A DNA stretch of 64,000 nucleotides, taken from assembly GCA_009733775.1 (NCBI GenBank), contig WOGZ01000139.1:20404-84403 (forward strand). Reading direction: 5' to 3'. Source of the stretch: Alectoria sarmentosa (taxonomy: Eukaryota; Ascomycota; Lecanoromycetes; Lecanorales; Parmeliaceae). Below, piece by piece: positions 27,224 through 38,534 of the stretch. Position 1 is the first letter of the stretch, and each line of letters opens with the position of its first letter. The notes under the pieces were generated by a model. The model had not been told where the DNA came from and did not search any database. It saw only the letters and a list, made by a program, of their open reading frames with translations. The position numbers and the translations under genes were made by a program.

Positions 27224-28150
27224 TTTTAAAAACTTTAAAAAACTTTTTAAAGATTTACGAACTTTAATACTTCGAACAATTCTCAAAATTAAGTTTTAAT
27301 TTCGCAAAACACATTTAAAATTTATCGCAATTTAAAAATTCAACACAAATTTTTTATATAATTATTTAAATAATTATTTATCGCATTTTAATAATTTTTA
27401 TATTATTGAAATCGTTACGCTTTATTTTATAATTTCGCTTATATATATATTTTTTTTTTAATTTTTAATAATTGCGTTATAATTATATTGCGCAAATGAA
27501 TCGTCGATTAATATATAAAATTTCGCGATCAATTAAGGTCGACAATTTAAATAAAATTTTAAAGATTTTTAAGATTTTCATGAATCGAATTTTAAATAAT
27601 TATTTCTTTAAATAATTTGGTTTATGTAAACGATTTTCACATTATATAAATCGTTATTATAAAACGAACGCTAATTTATGATTTTCACTTTAAATATTAT
27701 TAATTAAAGTTAAATTACTTTTTTGCTATTTATTTGAAAAGTGTAAAGTCTTTTATAAAGAATTCTAATACTCGTACGTAATCTTTTAATACATATACGT
27801 ATTCTTTTTATATATATACGTAATTCTTTATTTCGTATATCTTTAAGTGAATATTAAAAGTCTTAAACGTTAAGATTTTTACGTAAAAATCTCGAATAAC
27901 GTTCATCTTAAAGAATTACCCGAACATTGCGTTTAAAAATGTTTAAATCGAATATATTTTCGAGACACAATTTAAAGTCTTATGCTCTTATTAAATCAAT
28001 TTGAATTATTCAAAAAAATACTTTCAAGGTCCTTCATTATAAAATCGTTTTTCGAAAATAAAATTAAAATTATGATCAACGCAAAAAAATTGTTTCAAAG
28101 GAGCTTTGAGAGAATAATCAATTTTTTTTTCACATCGCATTTCATCATCA
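27224..28150. other. AT-rich stretch between element 3 and the GFA island
   Basis: This is RIP-type composition with no recognisable domain. Around 27765-27850 the motif TACGTA or TACG recurs several times in AT-rich context. Composition becomes normal near 28150. An open frame across the junction (27982-28224) changes amino-acid style halfway and is not a credible gene. Confidence 0.6.
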
Positions 28151-28172
28151 TGTTTCAACAGCCCGATGATAT

Positions 28173-28277
28173 GAAATTGAATGCTCGATGGAATGGGATT
28201 GGATGCTCTGTGCGAAGGGATTGAATGCCCTGTGCGAAGGGACTGAATGCTCTGTGCGAAGGGATTGAATGTCTTGG
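28173..28277. repeat. 22-bp minisatellite, about 4.8 units
   Basis: Consecutive units start at 28173, 28195, 28217, 28239 and 28261. Units 2-4 read approximately GGGATTGAATGCTCTGTGCG plus AA with one or two changes each. The first unit is more diverged and the last is incomplete. It lies right at the edge where AT-rich transposon DNA gives way to normal-composition DNA. Confidence 0.85.
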
Positions 28278-28370
28278 ACCTCAAGCCCTAACCCTAAATC
28301 ATCTGTTTGGTCATTGACGTTTAACGTCGAGAGGTATACTCGTCTTATTAACCTGTTTTGTTTAACTTTG

Positions 28371-28440
28371 GGGGGTACATACATGTATAAAAGAGGGTGC
28401 GTACATGTATCAAAAGGCTACGTACGGGTATCAGAACCCT
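28371..28440. repeat. Short imperfect tandem repeat
   Basis: Three degenerate units of about 22-24 bp share the pattern (G)TACATACATGTATAAAAG, GCGTACATGTATCAAAAG and CTACGTACGGGTATCAGAA. The repeat lies between the minisatellite and the GFA gene. Function unknown. Confidence 0.5.
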
Positions 28441-28755
28441 TTGTAAAAAGATGCTAACCCTCCCTATTGTTGGTCGCTGCGAGCACGCTCAATGCACTTA
28501 AGATCTATTTTCTTGCGAAGACATCATACTTGGTTAAAACCTAAGATAGAAATGAAATTTTATTGCTACTTCAAGGTCAAATCTCTTGACTATCAACACG
28601 TGGCTTGTCTTAAACATATCTGAGAAGCAAACATCGCTCTAATCAATCGATGCTTGGTTGACGATTGTCCGCAATAGTAACGTGCTGAGGATCTTTATGC
28701 TTTCCTCTGCTCATACCAATCACTGCCAGCTCAAGTATCCGAATTTCGAAACATC

Positions 28756-29163
28756 TTATTCATTCTTGGGTGGCTCCTCTTCGAAGGCTATGGATCCGGG
28801 GGGGATGTCGATAATGGCCTCCTTACACCATATATGGATTGCGTCTTTCAGACTTAACCCTTCCAAACAGCCCCCCTTGACACTGAACGTTTCCGCGTTC
28901 CATTCATATCTGTGTACAAGTCTGCTCCCACATTTGCTGCAGAACAAGCATTCTAAGTTCTTGCCTGACGCTGTATGGCGGATGTATTCATTGATGGCGC
29001 TTGGATGAGGCGACTCTACTTCGAAGGGTGGGAAGATTGCGGAAATGCCGAAGGCTGAAGAAGATTGATGTCGACACTCAGAGCAATGGCAAACATAAAC
29101 CTTCAGTGGTGCTGGTAGGGGGGTCCGAAACTTGATAGCCCCACATTGGCACTTAGCGTCCAT
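28756..29163 (-). CDS. GFA/CENP-V domain zinc-binding protein (glutathione-dependent formaldehyde-activating type)
   Basis: This is a complete intronless gene of 135 codons plus stop, starting at the ATG at 29163. The longer frame to 29169 begins with TTG and should not be used. Counting from that ATG, the zinc ligands of the family are all present: CQC at residues 5-7, CHCSEC at 25-30, and FCSKCG with cysteines at 75 and 78. The length equals a single GFA/Mss4-like fold. Members are annotated as S-hydroxymethylglutathione synthases, but for most fungal paralogues the substrate is unproven, so the reaction is not asserted here. It is the only intact gene in a 1.4-kb island flanked by RIP-mutated DNA. 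A TAG stop lies in the same frame only two codons upstream of the ATG (29170-29172). Confidence 0.88.
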   Translation of the reverse strand: MDAKCQCGAIKFRTPLPAPLKVYVCHCSECRHQSSSAFGISAIFPPFEVESPHPSAINEYIRHTASGKNLECLFCSKCGSRLVHRYEWNAETFSVKGGCLEGLSLKDAIHIWCKEAIIDIPPGSIAFEEEPPKNE

Positions 29164-29169
29164 GGCCAA

Positions 29170-29427
29170 CTACTCAGTAATAGCCTCGAGTGTTTCACGC
29201 TGTTGATCTAACGCGGCTTCTGATATCTCCGGAAATTTGTTCTTGCTCGACGTTGTCTTCAATTCTGTGACTGATGGTTAGCATGCATGATGTATGGCCA
29301 AACAATGGAGGTTTACATTGTTTGAGTTCTAGCTCCAGCTGTACCTGGTCAGAGAATGCTGCCCGTTTTGAAATTCGTTGCCTCAGTCCCTCATACGTGG
29401 CCCCCGCCAAGCCCCTTGGGGTTGTCT
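29170..29427 (-). pseudogene. Possible 3' remnant of a gene cut by transposon DNA
   Basis: Upstream of the GFA gene the minus strand stays open in coding-like style, with YEGLRQRISKRAAF at the start. A plausible 46-nt intron (29269-29314, GTAAAC...ATCAG with a GCTAAC branch site) would join it to a second stretch ending LEAITE and the TAG at 29170-29172. The left part runs into AT-rich DNA within about 100 bp, so the gene would lack its 5' part. I do not recognise the peptide. The splice is my inference and the whole call is weak. Confidence 0.25.
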
Positions 29428-29525
29428 ACCGCTTAATAAGGCAACGAGCGTTACCATGTCTGAGCGCAAAATACGAATTTCTACAAAGATTGCTTTTAAA
29501 AGAACAATTCAAAAGACGAAGATGA

Positions 29526-32500
29526 CATTATATTCACGCTTTTGATTAAAAAAAGCATATTCATTATTATAAATATAATATTGTTACGCGCAATAACGAA
29601 TGTGCGTTTTTCAATTATAAAATCTCATTAATATTTAATAAAAAATTAAACTTTAATTTTATATACGATATGTTTTAAAATGAATTTAAGATATTAAAAA
29701 AAAATTTCGACGATAATTTTATCAAAAAATTTATTCGTTTAAACTTTTTTTAATAACGTTTTTTTTACGTGAAAGTTTAACGAAGAACTTCGTTTTATAT
29801 AAATTATCGCGCTTTTAACATTATCATTATTAAAAATTAACATTCGTTATTTTTAATTCACAGAAACCCTTTCGCGCATTTATTAAATAAAAGTTTATAT
29901 AATTTTAAACATTATAATAACGTTTAATAAATTACGAATAATGAAAAATGAAAAATGAAAAATTATCTTTCGCATTTAATATAATTTTTATAAATTTTTG
30001 ATTATAAATTTCGAGTTATACGACGTTTCATTTATTTTTTAAAATTATATTAATAATAAATTATATAAATATTTCGATAACTTTTATATTATTTATATTA
30101 ACGATATTTTAATTTATAATAAAAACAAAAAGAAATATATTAAATATATACGCTTTATTTTAACACATTTTCGAAAAATAAGATTTTAAATCGATGTGCA
30201 AAAATGCTTATTCGATATTATTAAAATTAAATATTTCGATTTAATTATCATTATTAAAAATGTTTAAATGAATATAAAAAAAGTTTTTATTATATTCGAT
30301 TAATTCACATTTAAAATCATTAAAAACGTTTAAAATTTTTTAACTTTTATTAATTTTTATCAACGTTTCATTCGAAACTTTTTTAAATTTATAAAATCTT
30401 TAATTCAATTAATTAAACAGAATTACTTTTTCAAATAAATTTCGAAATATCAAAAAATCTTTAATGATTTTAAAGTCGTCTTTATTTCGACGTTTATTTT
30501 ATTATATTTTAATTCAAAAAAACAAATTGTGATGAAAACGAATATTTTAAATTATATAATTATAAACGTTATATCTTAATACGATAAAAATGAAAATTTT
30601 AAATTAATTATTTATTTCTCAATCAAGATGCTCTCCGCGAAATGCAATTATAAAATCTATAACAAAAAGTTTTTAATTATCATTCGCGCGTTTGAATTAT
30701 AACGATCAAAATTAAAAAACATCGAACAATTCGTCATTATTCTTTTCGATTACAAAAATCTCGAATATTTCATAATTTTTAAGCTTCTCAATCGTCGTTA
30801 AACGCGTTAATTTAAATTTCTTTTTAAATTCAACTTCAAAATTATTTATAAACTTAAAAATCTAAATCGACGCATAAACGTTTTAATTCGTAAATTTAAA
30901 GACTTTTTAAAAATAAAAAAGATCATTAACATTAATATCAATAACAAATTATTTTAAAATCAAAAAATTTAAACATTTAAAGTCTTGAATTTTTGAAAAT
31001 AATTCTTAAATTTAAATTCATTTTTCTCGTTTTTATTAATATTTTTAAAATTAATTAAATTATCTCGAAAAATACGCTCGATAATAATAAATTAAAAATT
31101 AAAAACGAAATTAATTAAATTATAATTTTAAAAGTTACGCTCGAACAAACTTATTAAAATAATAAATAAATTTTAAAGATTTTCGAAATTTTATAAATAA
31201 ACGCTCACAAATTAAAAAAAAGTTTCTTTTATTAAATTAAAAAAACGAAATAAACGCATTTATTTTCAAAAAGATAGATTTTTCGTTTTCGATAATAATA
31301 ATTTATATTTTAATATCTTTTTTTTATTCACGATTTTTCGAGCATAAGATATTTTGAAACAACGAAATAATACGAAATTGTTCGTCGCATTTATTAATAA
31401 CCCGATTTTTGAAACGATATTAAAGATTTTATTTAAAATTATTATAATTATTCTCGATCAAAAATTTCTCAAAATAAATATTATAAATTATTTAAATTTT
31501 TGAAAATATTCGATTAATAATAAACGAACATTTTAATAAATTTTATTATTATTTTATTTAATAATAAAGATTATTTCGAATAATAATATATTAATATTTT
31601 TATAATAATAAATCGTTTATTTAAAATAATAAAATACATTTTTATAAATAAAATAAATATTTTTATCAACCGTTCGTGCATTTTATTTTTGAATTTAAAA
31701 AAATTTCGAATTTTTAATTTTCATTATTTTCGATCGAAAAACTCAATTTGAATTAAACTTTTAATTTAAATTATATTAATTCGTTGATATTTAAACACGT
31801 TTCTTTATTACTTTTTATTTTAAAATCGACGATTAAATGAAACGAATTAATGCTATCTTAAAATAATATCTTCGAATTTACGTTACGTTTATATTAAACG
31901 AATAAATTCAATAATTATCTTTTATAAAATTCGTTATTAACAATTACGCATTAAAAATTATTGAATTTAATTTCTTCTTTATTAATTTCGAACAAAACTC
32001 ACATTTAAGTTTTAAATTTTTAAAGTTTTAAAATAATTTAATCTCGCTTATCGATAAATTCGATTAATTATTAATCGAAACTTTTATAATCAAAATGCTT
32101 AAAATTAATAAAATCTTTAAAAAACAAATAGTTTTTATTTAAACTTCACACGCGAAATTTATTAATCAACATTATTAACTCGAACTCAAATATAAAAAAA
32201 ACAATGAAATTTAATTAAACGTTAAAAATTTTATGATCATAAAAGATTACACAAAAAAGCTTTTTGATAAATTTAAAAGATTTTTTAAAATTATAAAGAT
32301 TATAAATTCTCATATTTATCGTTTAAAATTCTCGATCGATTAAAATTATCACGATATTTTTTATATAAATCTTTTGCGTTTTATCGCAAATAATTCTTTT
32401 CTAAAATAAATATTATTTTCATTCGTGTTTTTTTTTATCGTAAATATTAATTTATATAAAAATTATAAAATAAACGCAATTTTTTATTTTAAGATCGTTC

Positions 32501-33330
32501 GCGAACAATTTTATTATAAAGTCAAATAAATTAATTATAATAAATTAATTAAACTTGAATCTTTTAAGTATATACGCATTATTATTAATATTATAAACGC
32601 ATTTTATATTAAAAATCCCACAATTAAAAAATTTGCAACATAAAAATTATTTAAAAAAAACCTTAACGATTCTCAATTCGAAATCGATAAAAACTTTAAC
32701 GATAATTTAAAAGACATTTTATTTATATTTTAAAGAAGCTCGAAAATTTTATAAATCGATTTTAAAGTATATTTTAAACATTATTATCAAAAAATTCATT
32801 ATAAAAAACGATTTTTATAAGTTTTATAATCGATCGCATATATTTCGAAAAATTTCTATTAATTATATAAATTTTTATATATATTTATTAATTATTTTTT
32901 AATAATATTTTAATGTGCACTTGATGAATACAAAAAATAATTTTCAATTTATTTTTCGAATTTTCACTTTTTTTATTCACATTTCGTGTTAACTCGATTT
33001 AAGTTTATATTTATAAAAAACTTTAAAATTCGTATTAAATAAAATCGAAATTTTCGTTTATTTTGATAAAAAATTGAAATTTTCATTTTCGTTATTCGAA
33101 TTTAATTTTTATAAAAATTTAAACCTTAAAAAGAAAATATTATTACGATTCGAAAACATATTTTTATTAATAATTTTAAATTATATTTACCTCAATTATT
33201 CGAATGTAATTTTCATTCGAATTATTTAAAACTCAATTTAAAACGATTATATACGTTTTATTTTAATTAATTAAATATCGCGTTAATCACATTCGATTTA
33301 ACGTTCGAGTTATAAAGAATATTTAAACGC
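29526..33330 (+). mobile_element. RIP-mutated Ty3/gypsy retrotransposon fragment (element 4)
   Basis: AT-rich composition starts abruptly at about 29525 and ends near 33330. Plus-strand reverse transcriptase remnants begin about 100 bp into the block, so gag and protease are missing on the left and replaced by the normal-composition island. The rest, presumably RNase H and integrase, is too mutated for me to assign. I found no LTR pair. The reverse transcriptase differs from those of elements 1-3, so this is another gypsy family. Confidence 0.7.
29640..30440 (+). pseudogene. Reverse transcriptase remnant of element 4
   Basis: With frame shifts and stops, the plus strand reads segments resembling the gypsy fingers (IMKNEKWKIIFRI, ELYDVSF), then NKLYKYFDNFYIIYINDILI with the catalytic box YIND at 30094-30105, then KKKYIKYIRFILTHFRK and FINFYQRFIRNFFKFI. 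This is the order and spacing of Ty3/gypsy polymerase domains. The Asp-to-Asn change and the stops are G-to-A type. It is inactive. Confidence 0.8.
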
Positions 33331-34239
33331 ACAAAATACTCTTCTTTCTTTTTTCTCTTTGCGTTCGTCTTATATGATACACCTAGTTCATAATTATTAA
33401 ATATTATTTCAATCACAATATCATCCAGACTCCCGCCGGTGACACTAAGCATTAGGACCGAACATTTCCATTTGGGAACATTAAAGTATGATTTCCGTGG
33501 ACGTGCATGCCAAGCTTCTTCAAACCTCCACCTTCTGCCAAGAATGAGAATACAGCAAGTAGCGTAGTGTGTAGGATCGACCACTCAATCGTCGAGCCTT
33601 CAGCCTCTTGGCCTGCCCTTGCCTTTGTCAAGCAATCTTCCTTCCCTTTCCCCAACCCCTTTCCATTTCCGTCCTAAACACTTTTTATCCTCTTACCACT
33701 TTCGACCTCACGCGCATGTTCAGTCCTGCCCGAATCCCCCACCCGAGCTTCCCCCTCCCAGGAATTCCTTCCTTCAAATCTTGACTTTTGGGTCGCGACT
33801 CCCATCCCCCATCTTCAACCCAATTCACTTTTTTTTTTTCACCAAAAATACAAGTTCACAAAGACTGCAGCAGCAACAACCCCTTCCTCCTACTAAATTC
33901 GGGTTGAAACACAACATTCCAGAAAAAAGGAGAAAAGTTCTCCCATCCCTCCAACCATGATCCCAGTCATCCACGCTAATCGTCCCGCTTAGTCATTGCG
34001 AGTTTAAGGCAAGCGTCTCTCTTCTTCCCTTTCCCCTTTCCGTCCTCGTCTCCATCCAACACCAAACTTGACCCTTTCTCGATGAGGAGCTTTTGACGAC
34101 AGCACGCTCTCTCTAACCCAACGCAGTAACCCTAATCCAAACATATCAACCTCCATACCGAATCGGGTCGAACTCAAACTTTCGCTACTACTCTCTTCAC
34201 ATTCATCTACCCTCATTTTTCTCGAGTCGCACCGTAAAA
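33331..34239 (+). promoter_or_regulatory. Upstream region of the MADS-box gene, pyrimidine-rich
   Basis: Composition is normal from about 33330. From 33620 to 34200 the plus strand has long C/T-rich runs (for example 34018-34050), a common feature just upstream of highly expressed fungal genes. Open frames in this stretch are Pro/Ser-rich translations of those runs and not credible proteins. The segment probably contains the promoter and 5' UTR, and no defined box can be assigned. Confidence 0.45.
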
Positions 34240-35034
34240 ATGGCTGACATTGCTGATCCTAATGCCTCCCCCGGCGGGCACGACGACGCGACCGGCAACG
34301 GTAATGGCGCTGACCCTCGAGGCATCAAGCGTCCTCGCGTCAGTACCGCCGCCGACGACGACGACGATGACGACGACAAACCTGGGCGTGAGAGGAGGAA
34401 GATCGACATCAAATTCATCCAGGACAAGTCTCGTCGACACATTACTTTTTCAAAGCGCAAAGCCGGCATCATGAAGAAGGTATGCTTGGCAACGTCAAAC
34501 AGTCACCGCGCCGTTTTCTTGAGGAAGACGATATCAGCTTAATGCTAACTCACTGCTCTCCTCAGGCCTACGAGCTCTCGGTCCTCACCGGCACCCAAGT
34601 CCTGCTCCTCGTCGTCTCCGAGACTGGGCTAGTATACACCTTTACAACCCCCAAGCTACAACCTCTCGTCACAAAGCCCGAGGGCAAGAATCTTATCCAG
34701 GTGTGCTGCCTTCTCTCTCCATCATGCTACACACTCGTCCTAACACGTCGATCTCTAGGCGTGCCTCAATGCGCCCGAGCCCGCTCCAGGGAACGAGAAT
34801 GGCGTTGATGCCGAATCAACCGTCGACTCTCCCGAAGATGTCAACCACGCGCAGATCCCAGCTCCACAGGCGAGTATGCCTCGAGGCGGCGGGATGGCAC
34901 CAAGCTATGGAATGACACCTGAACAACAACACCAAATGGCATACCAACAATACATGCAGAACCAGCAACAAGGCGTCGGAGGACACTATCCCATGCCTCC
35001 ACAGGGTATGATGCAGCAGAACTCCTCATCTTAG
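34240..35034 (+). CDS. mcm1: MADS-box transcription factor, Mcm1/SRF type
   Basis: Three exons (34240-34479, 34566-34700, 34759-35034) encode 216 aa, and all intron ends are GT-AG. The SRF-type MADS box runs from about residue 52 to 112: KIDIKFIQDKSRRHITFSKR and RKAGIMKK in exon 1, then AYELSVLTGTQVLLLVVSET in exon 2. Intron 1 splits the box after IMKK. An Asp run (about residues 39-46) precedes the box, and the C-terminus is rich in Gln and Met (QQHQMAYQQYMQ). Mcm1 proteins dimerise on CC(A/T)6GG-like sites and control cell-cycle, mating and metabolic genes with partner factors in the nucleus. The strong similarity of the box to the Mcm1 subfamily rather than the Rlm1/MEF2 subfamily (SVLTG..VLLLV, GLVYTF) supports the symbol. 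Confidence 0.95.
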
Positions 35035-35896
35035 AGAGCGAATGCTGAGATGCGTTCTGCCAGAGCGATAGATGACTGCGATGAATGGAAATATGGAGGG
35101 AAATGGAGTATCGATGCTCGGCCTGTACTAATCCAAAAGACATGCCTGAAAAGCAGGCGCAAGTACACACAGGGGGAGGAGGAGTTCGGGCGCAAACATG
35201 TTTAGGTGTTTGGTTGCTTTGTTTTCTCATGCATGCATGATTCGGCCCTCGACATGAGCGAGATGTTTACACTTTACACAATAGGGCCACTGCAAATAGA
35301 TGGATGAGGGTGATTCAGTTTGTATGTGCGAAAGCGACTATGGTCATATCTTCTAGCTTGAGTGTTCTGATCAGCAAACAACCTGTCAGCTTCACTCTCA
35401 CGTCTGACGTGCATTCTTATACACCACAAAGGAGCGCTCCTCTTCTATCGGGCACCCTGAATCCACAAAAATTCGGTCATCAGGCTTCCTAAAATCTTGC
35501 AACAATGAGCCCATGATGTGCCAGCGCTCCAGCTTTTCGACAGTTGAAATCGCTTACAACCATGGTGTAGAGAGAATGACTACAGGTGGAGCATAAGAGC
35601 AGATCTTTTTGCAAAGTTAGCACCAAAACCCATGCGTTCTGCTTGACCTCAATTCAGACAGCTTCAATAGATATTACGGTAGAGCCTCTTACACTCATGT
35701 ATTCTTCTCAGGCGCAGAGACACTACGAGTAGCGGCGATCTTCCGCGGAAGCCAAAGAGCTCGGCTCTCTGTCGGAGCTCGCATCAAAACATTCCTCTGG
35801 CAAATTTGCGCCTTGAGATTACCATGTTCTGCTCATTGAATACTTCTCGATTGATGACTGGGACATTTCTTGCGCTAATAGTTCTAATGCGGTAGT
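35035..35896. other. Intergenic region, MADS-box gene to NIPA gene
   Basis: About 860 bp of normal composition. It should hold the 3' UTR of the MADS-box gene and the promoter of the transporter gene. I see no open frame with coding character, no RNA gene and no repeat. Confidence 0.5.
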
Positions 35897-37721
35897 ATGG
35901 GTCAGCTTGGCGGCCTTTCGCCGCAAGGCAGCATTGTGGTAAGTCCTAGGGATAGCTTGCCGGTGCAGGCATTGTTTGACTACTGATGACCCGAATCTTT
36001 CAGATCGGTATCTTCGTTGGACTCATCTCCACTTCTGTCCAGTCCTTGGGCCTCACACTGCAACGAAAGTCGCACATATTGGAGGATGAGAAAGGCCCCA
36101 ATGATGCCCGCCGGCCGCCACACCGACGACGGAGATGGCAGGTTCGTTAGAGTAGCATACGTCCCAATGTGGGACATTTGGCTGACTCTTCTTTCTAAGC
36201 TTGGTATGCTCATCTTCATAGCTTCGAATATTGCCGGAAGCACAATTCAAATCACCACCCTACCTCTTCCGGTCCTGTCAACCTTGCAAGCTGTATGATG
36301 ATCGACATCTCTCCAGTCCCAGGATGATTGCTTACACTTTCATAGTCTGGCTTGGTCTTCAACTCCATCTGCGCTACTCTCATTCTCGGAGAACCTTTCA
36401 CGCGATGGTCTTTCGGAGGCACAGTCTTAGTCTGCTGTGGAGCTGTGCTAATAGCAATATTTGGAGCCATCGGAGAACCCGCCCACAATCTCGATCAACT
36501 GCTGGCACTCCTGGAAAGGCGCCAATTCATCCTGTGGATGATCGGCCAAGCAGTCCTGGTGGTAGCCATCATTGCCGGGGCCAAAGCTCTCAAATACATG
36601 AATCCCTGGACCAGCAACAGTCCGCGGATGCGTCTGGTTAGGGGTATGGCTTATGGTGCCGTCAGTGGAATTTTGTCTGCGCATTCTCTGCTGGTCGCCA
36701 AATCCGCAGTCGAACTGCTCGTCCGTACCATTGTGGACAGACACAATGAGTTCAACCGATGGCAGTCTTGGATGATTCTGCTCGGCTTACTCGCTCTCGC
36801 CCTTACTCAACTTTACTACCTGCATCGAGGCCTGAGACTTTGTTCCACTAGCATATTATACCCCTTTGTCTTCTGCGTGTACAATATCATTGCTATCTTG
36901 GACGGCCTTATTTACTTTGACCAATCATCACGACTCTCTGTGTTTCACGCCCTTCTGGTAAGGTCTCAATATCCAAAACCTCTCCGCTTGGAATCATCAA
37001 ACCGTTGACAAGACCGTAGATTGCACTAGGCACCGTAATTCTCCTCGTTGGCGTCCTCGCCCTCTCCTGGCGCCTTAACAATGACCCGACAATTAGATCC
37101 TCCGTCTCTCAAAACACGCTCACTCCGGGCATGGGCTTTGTCGACGACGACAGCGACTCCGAGGTGGAGGGCAACACTCTAAAATCCCAATCGGATGCAG
37201 AGGCAAACGTAGCCAATGGCAAAGAATCGCCCTTCCATCATCACCGCATCTCCTCTCCCAACGATCCTCGCACGCCTACCACGAAGAACAACGACCTGTT
37301 GAGCATCACTCGTCTGCGCAGAAAGGGCATGACAGAGTCTGAAGAGATATGGGATGAGCTGGAAGACGATACTCTCGCCGAATTGTCATCTTTCTCACGC
37401 CGAAGGAGCAGTGTACGGTCAACCCCTTCTTCAAAGCCTCCCTCTCAAGAAGATGCCATGGACCATAGTCCAAATGAATCAACGGCCCTCTTAGCAAGGT
37501 CTGGCACAGGCAGGAGCTATAGGGACAGGAGAAGAAGACGTTCAGCGCCAATCTTGGAGACCCAAGAGAGGGAGAGAAGGAGAAGGTCAACGTCGTCACA
37601 AGAGGCATTGGGTGGCTGGTGGAAAATGAAACATTGGTGGAGAGGGAGAGAATGGAAGGACAAGGGAAAGGGAAAGGGCACCATTAATGGCAATAGCAAT
37701 GGGAGTGGCGATGGTGTTTGA
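35897..37721 (+). CDS. NIPA-type magnesium transporter
   Basis: Five exons (35897-35938, 36004-36141, 36200-36292, 36346-36957, 37020-37721) give 528 aa, with GT-AG introns of 52-65 nt. The start is the ATG of MGQLGGLSPQGSIV. The N-terminal two thirds is a multi-pass membrane protein of the NIPA family (drug/metabolite transporter fold). It includes IGIFVGLISTSVQSLGLTLQ, STIQITTLPLPVLSTLQAS, ICATLILGEPFTRW, MAYGAVSGILSAHSLLVAKS and LYPFVFCVYNIIAILDGL. NIPA proteins carry Mg2+ across plasma or endosomal membranes. The last 200 or so residues are a hydrophilic tail with acidic, Ser-rich and Arg/Lys-rich parts (RDRRRRRSAP), probably cytosolic and disordered. Intron 4 uses the TAG at 37017-37019, which keeps the reading frame of the last membrane segment (IALGTVILLVGVLALSW). 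Confidence 0.92.
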
Positions 37722-38534
37722 CAGGGGGGGGATTAAGGCATGATGAATAGCAAATCTTGTAAGTGCTACTTGCACGCATAAACGGGGCATTGCGTGGCGC
37801 TTGAGCGGTGCATGGGCGATAAGTACCCCAACGGTCAGACGAAATCGAGGCTTCCCTCTAGCCGCATATCCATTCAATGATACGATAGGATGATTAGTCG
37901 AACAAAGTGAATGCCAAGTTGCTTTAAAATCATAGAGAAAATCATGCCATTCTGAACAAATTTCAGCGATTGCAGGCCTGAGCAAAGTTGGAACCTCGTC
38001 AAACCACCTACCTGCCAGCCCACCAGCTTAAAGGGGCTTGCAAGACCGCTTCAATCCGGGCGCACATGGAGAGTCAAGTGTGAGTAGACGTGAGATGTTT
38101 CGAAGGTTCCTCTGTGGTCTGGTGAATGACTGAACTGGCAATAGTGTCTGTATATACCGAATATATGCAATCCACCAGTAGTCAAGCTTTATTCTCAGAC
38201 TTGCTAATTACACGGCTCTGGTGACATGGATTGATCGCCGGCTCAAGCCATGAAGAGAAAGGCATGCTGCTGCTGCCAAAAACAAAGAAATATATCTGTC
38301 GACTTCACACTAAGCAATTAATCGCCGTACGTTCATCCATCTGAAGTTCCAAGAACTTCCAGAATGTCTGCCGTCATTCTGGTCAGTCTTTGCAGCCAAA
38401 AGTTGTTAGGCTCTGGTGTTCTCACTGGTCAACGCCGATCGAAGCTATTACATCCTGTTAGCATCACCGACGGCATCGTCTAATTGCGTAGTCACTAACC
38501 TATTCGGATGCACAATTCCCGCTAGGAGGGTCCT
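37722..38534. other. Intergenic region between convergent genes
   Basis: About 810 bp between the 3' ends of the transporter (+) and the Sec14-like gene (-). It presumably contains both 3' UTRs. A GGGGGG run follows the transporter stop. No coding or RNA feature is visible. Confidence 0.5.

Noticed and set aside
1..28150. Idea that the long AT block is mitochondrial DNA or a centromere
   Set aside because: It contains nuclear gypsy elements with target duplications and RIP-type mutations and no mitochondrial genes. A centromere cannot be shown or excluded from sequence alone.
28286..28297. Two CCCTAA units resembling telomeric repeat
   Set aside because: Two units are too few for a telomere or a significant interstitial tract, and the sequence continues with genes on the right.
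33619..33960. 113-codon Pro/Ser/Phe-rich frame upstream of the MADS-box gene
   Set aside because: It follows the pyrimidine-rich leader, has no domain, and the composition of its product mirrors C/T runs.
37306..37699. Minus-strand frames opposite the hydrophilic tail of the NIPA transporter
   Set aside because: They are mirror translations of a Ser/Arg-rich sense sequence that is in frame with the transporter exon.
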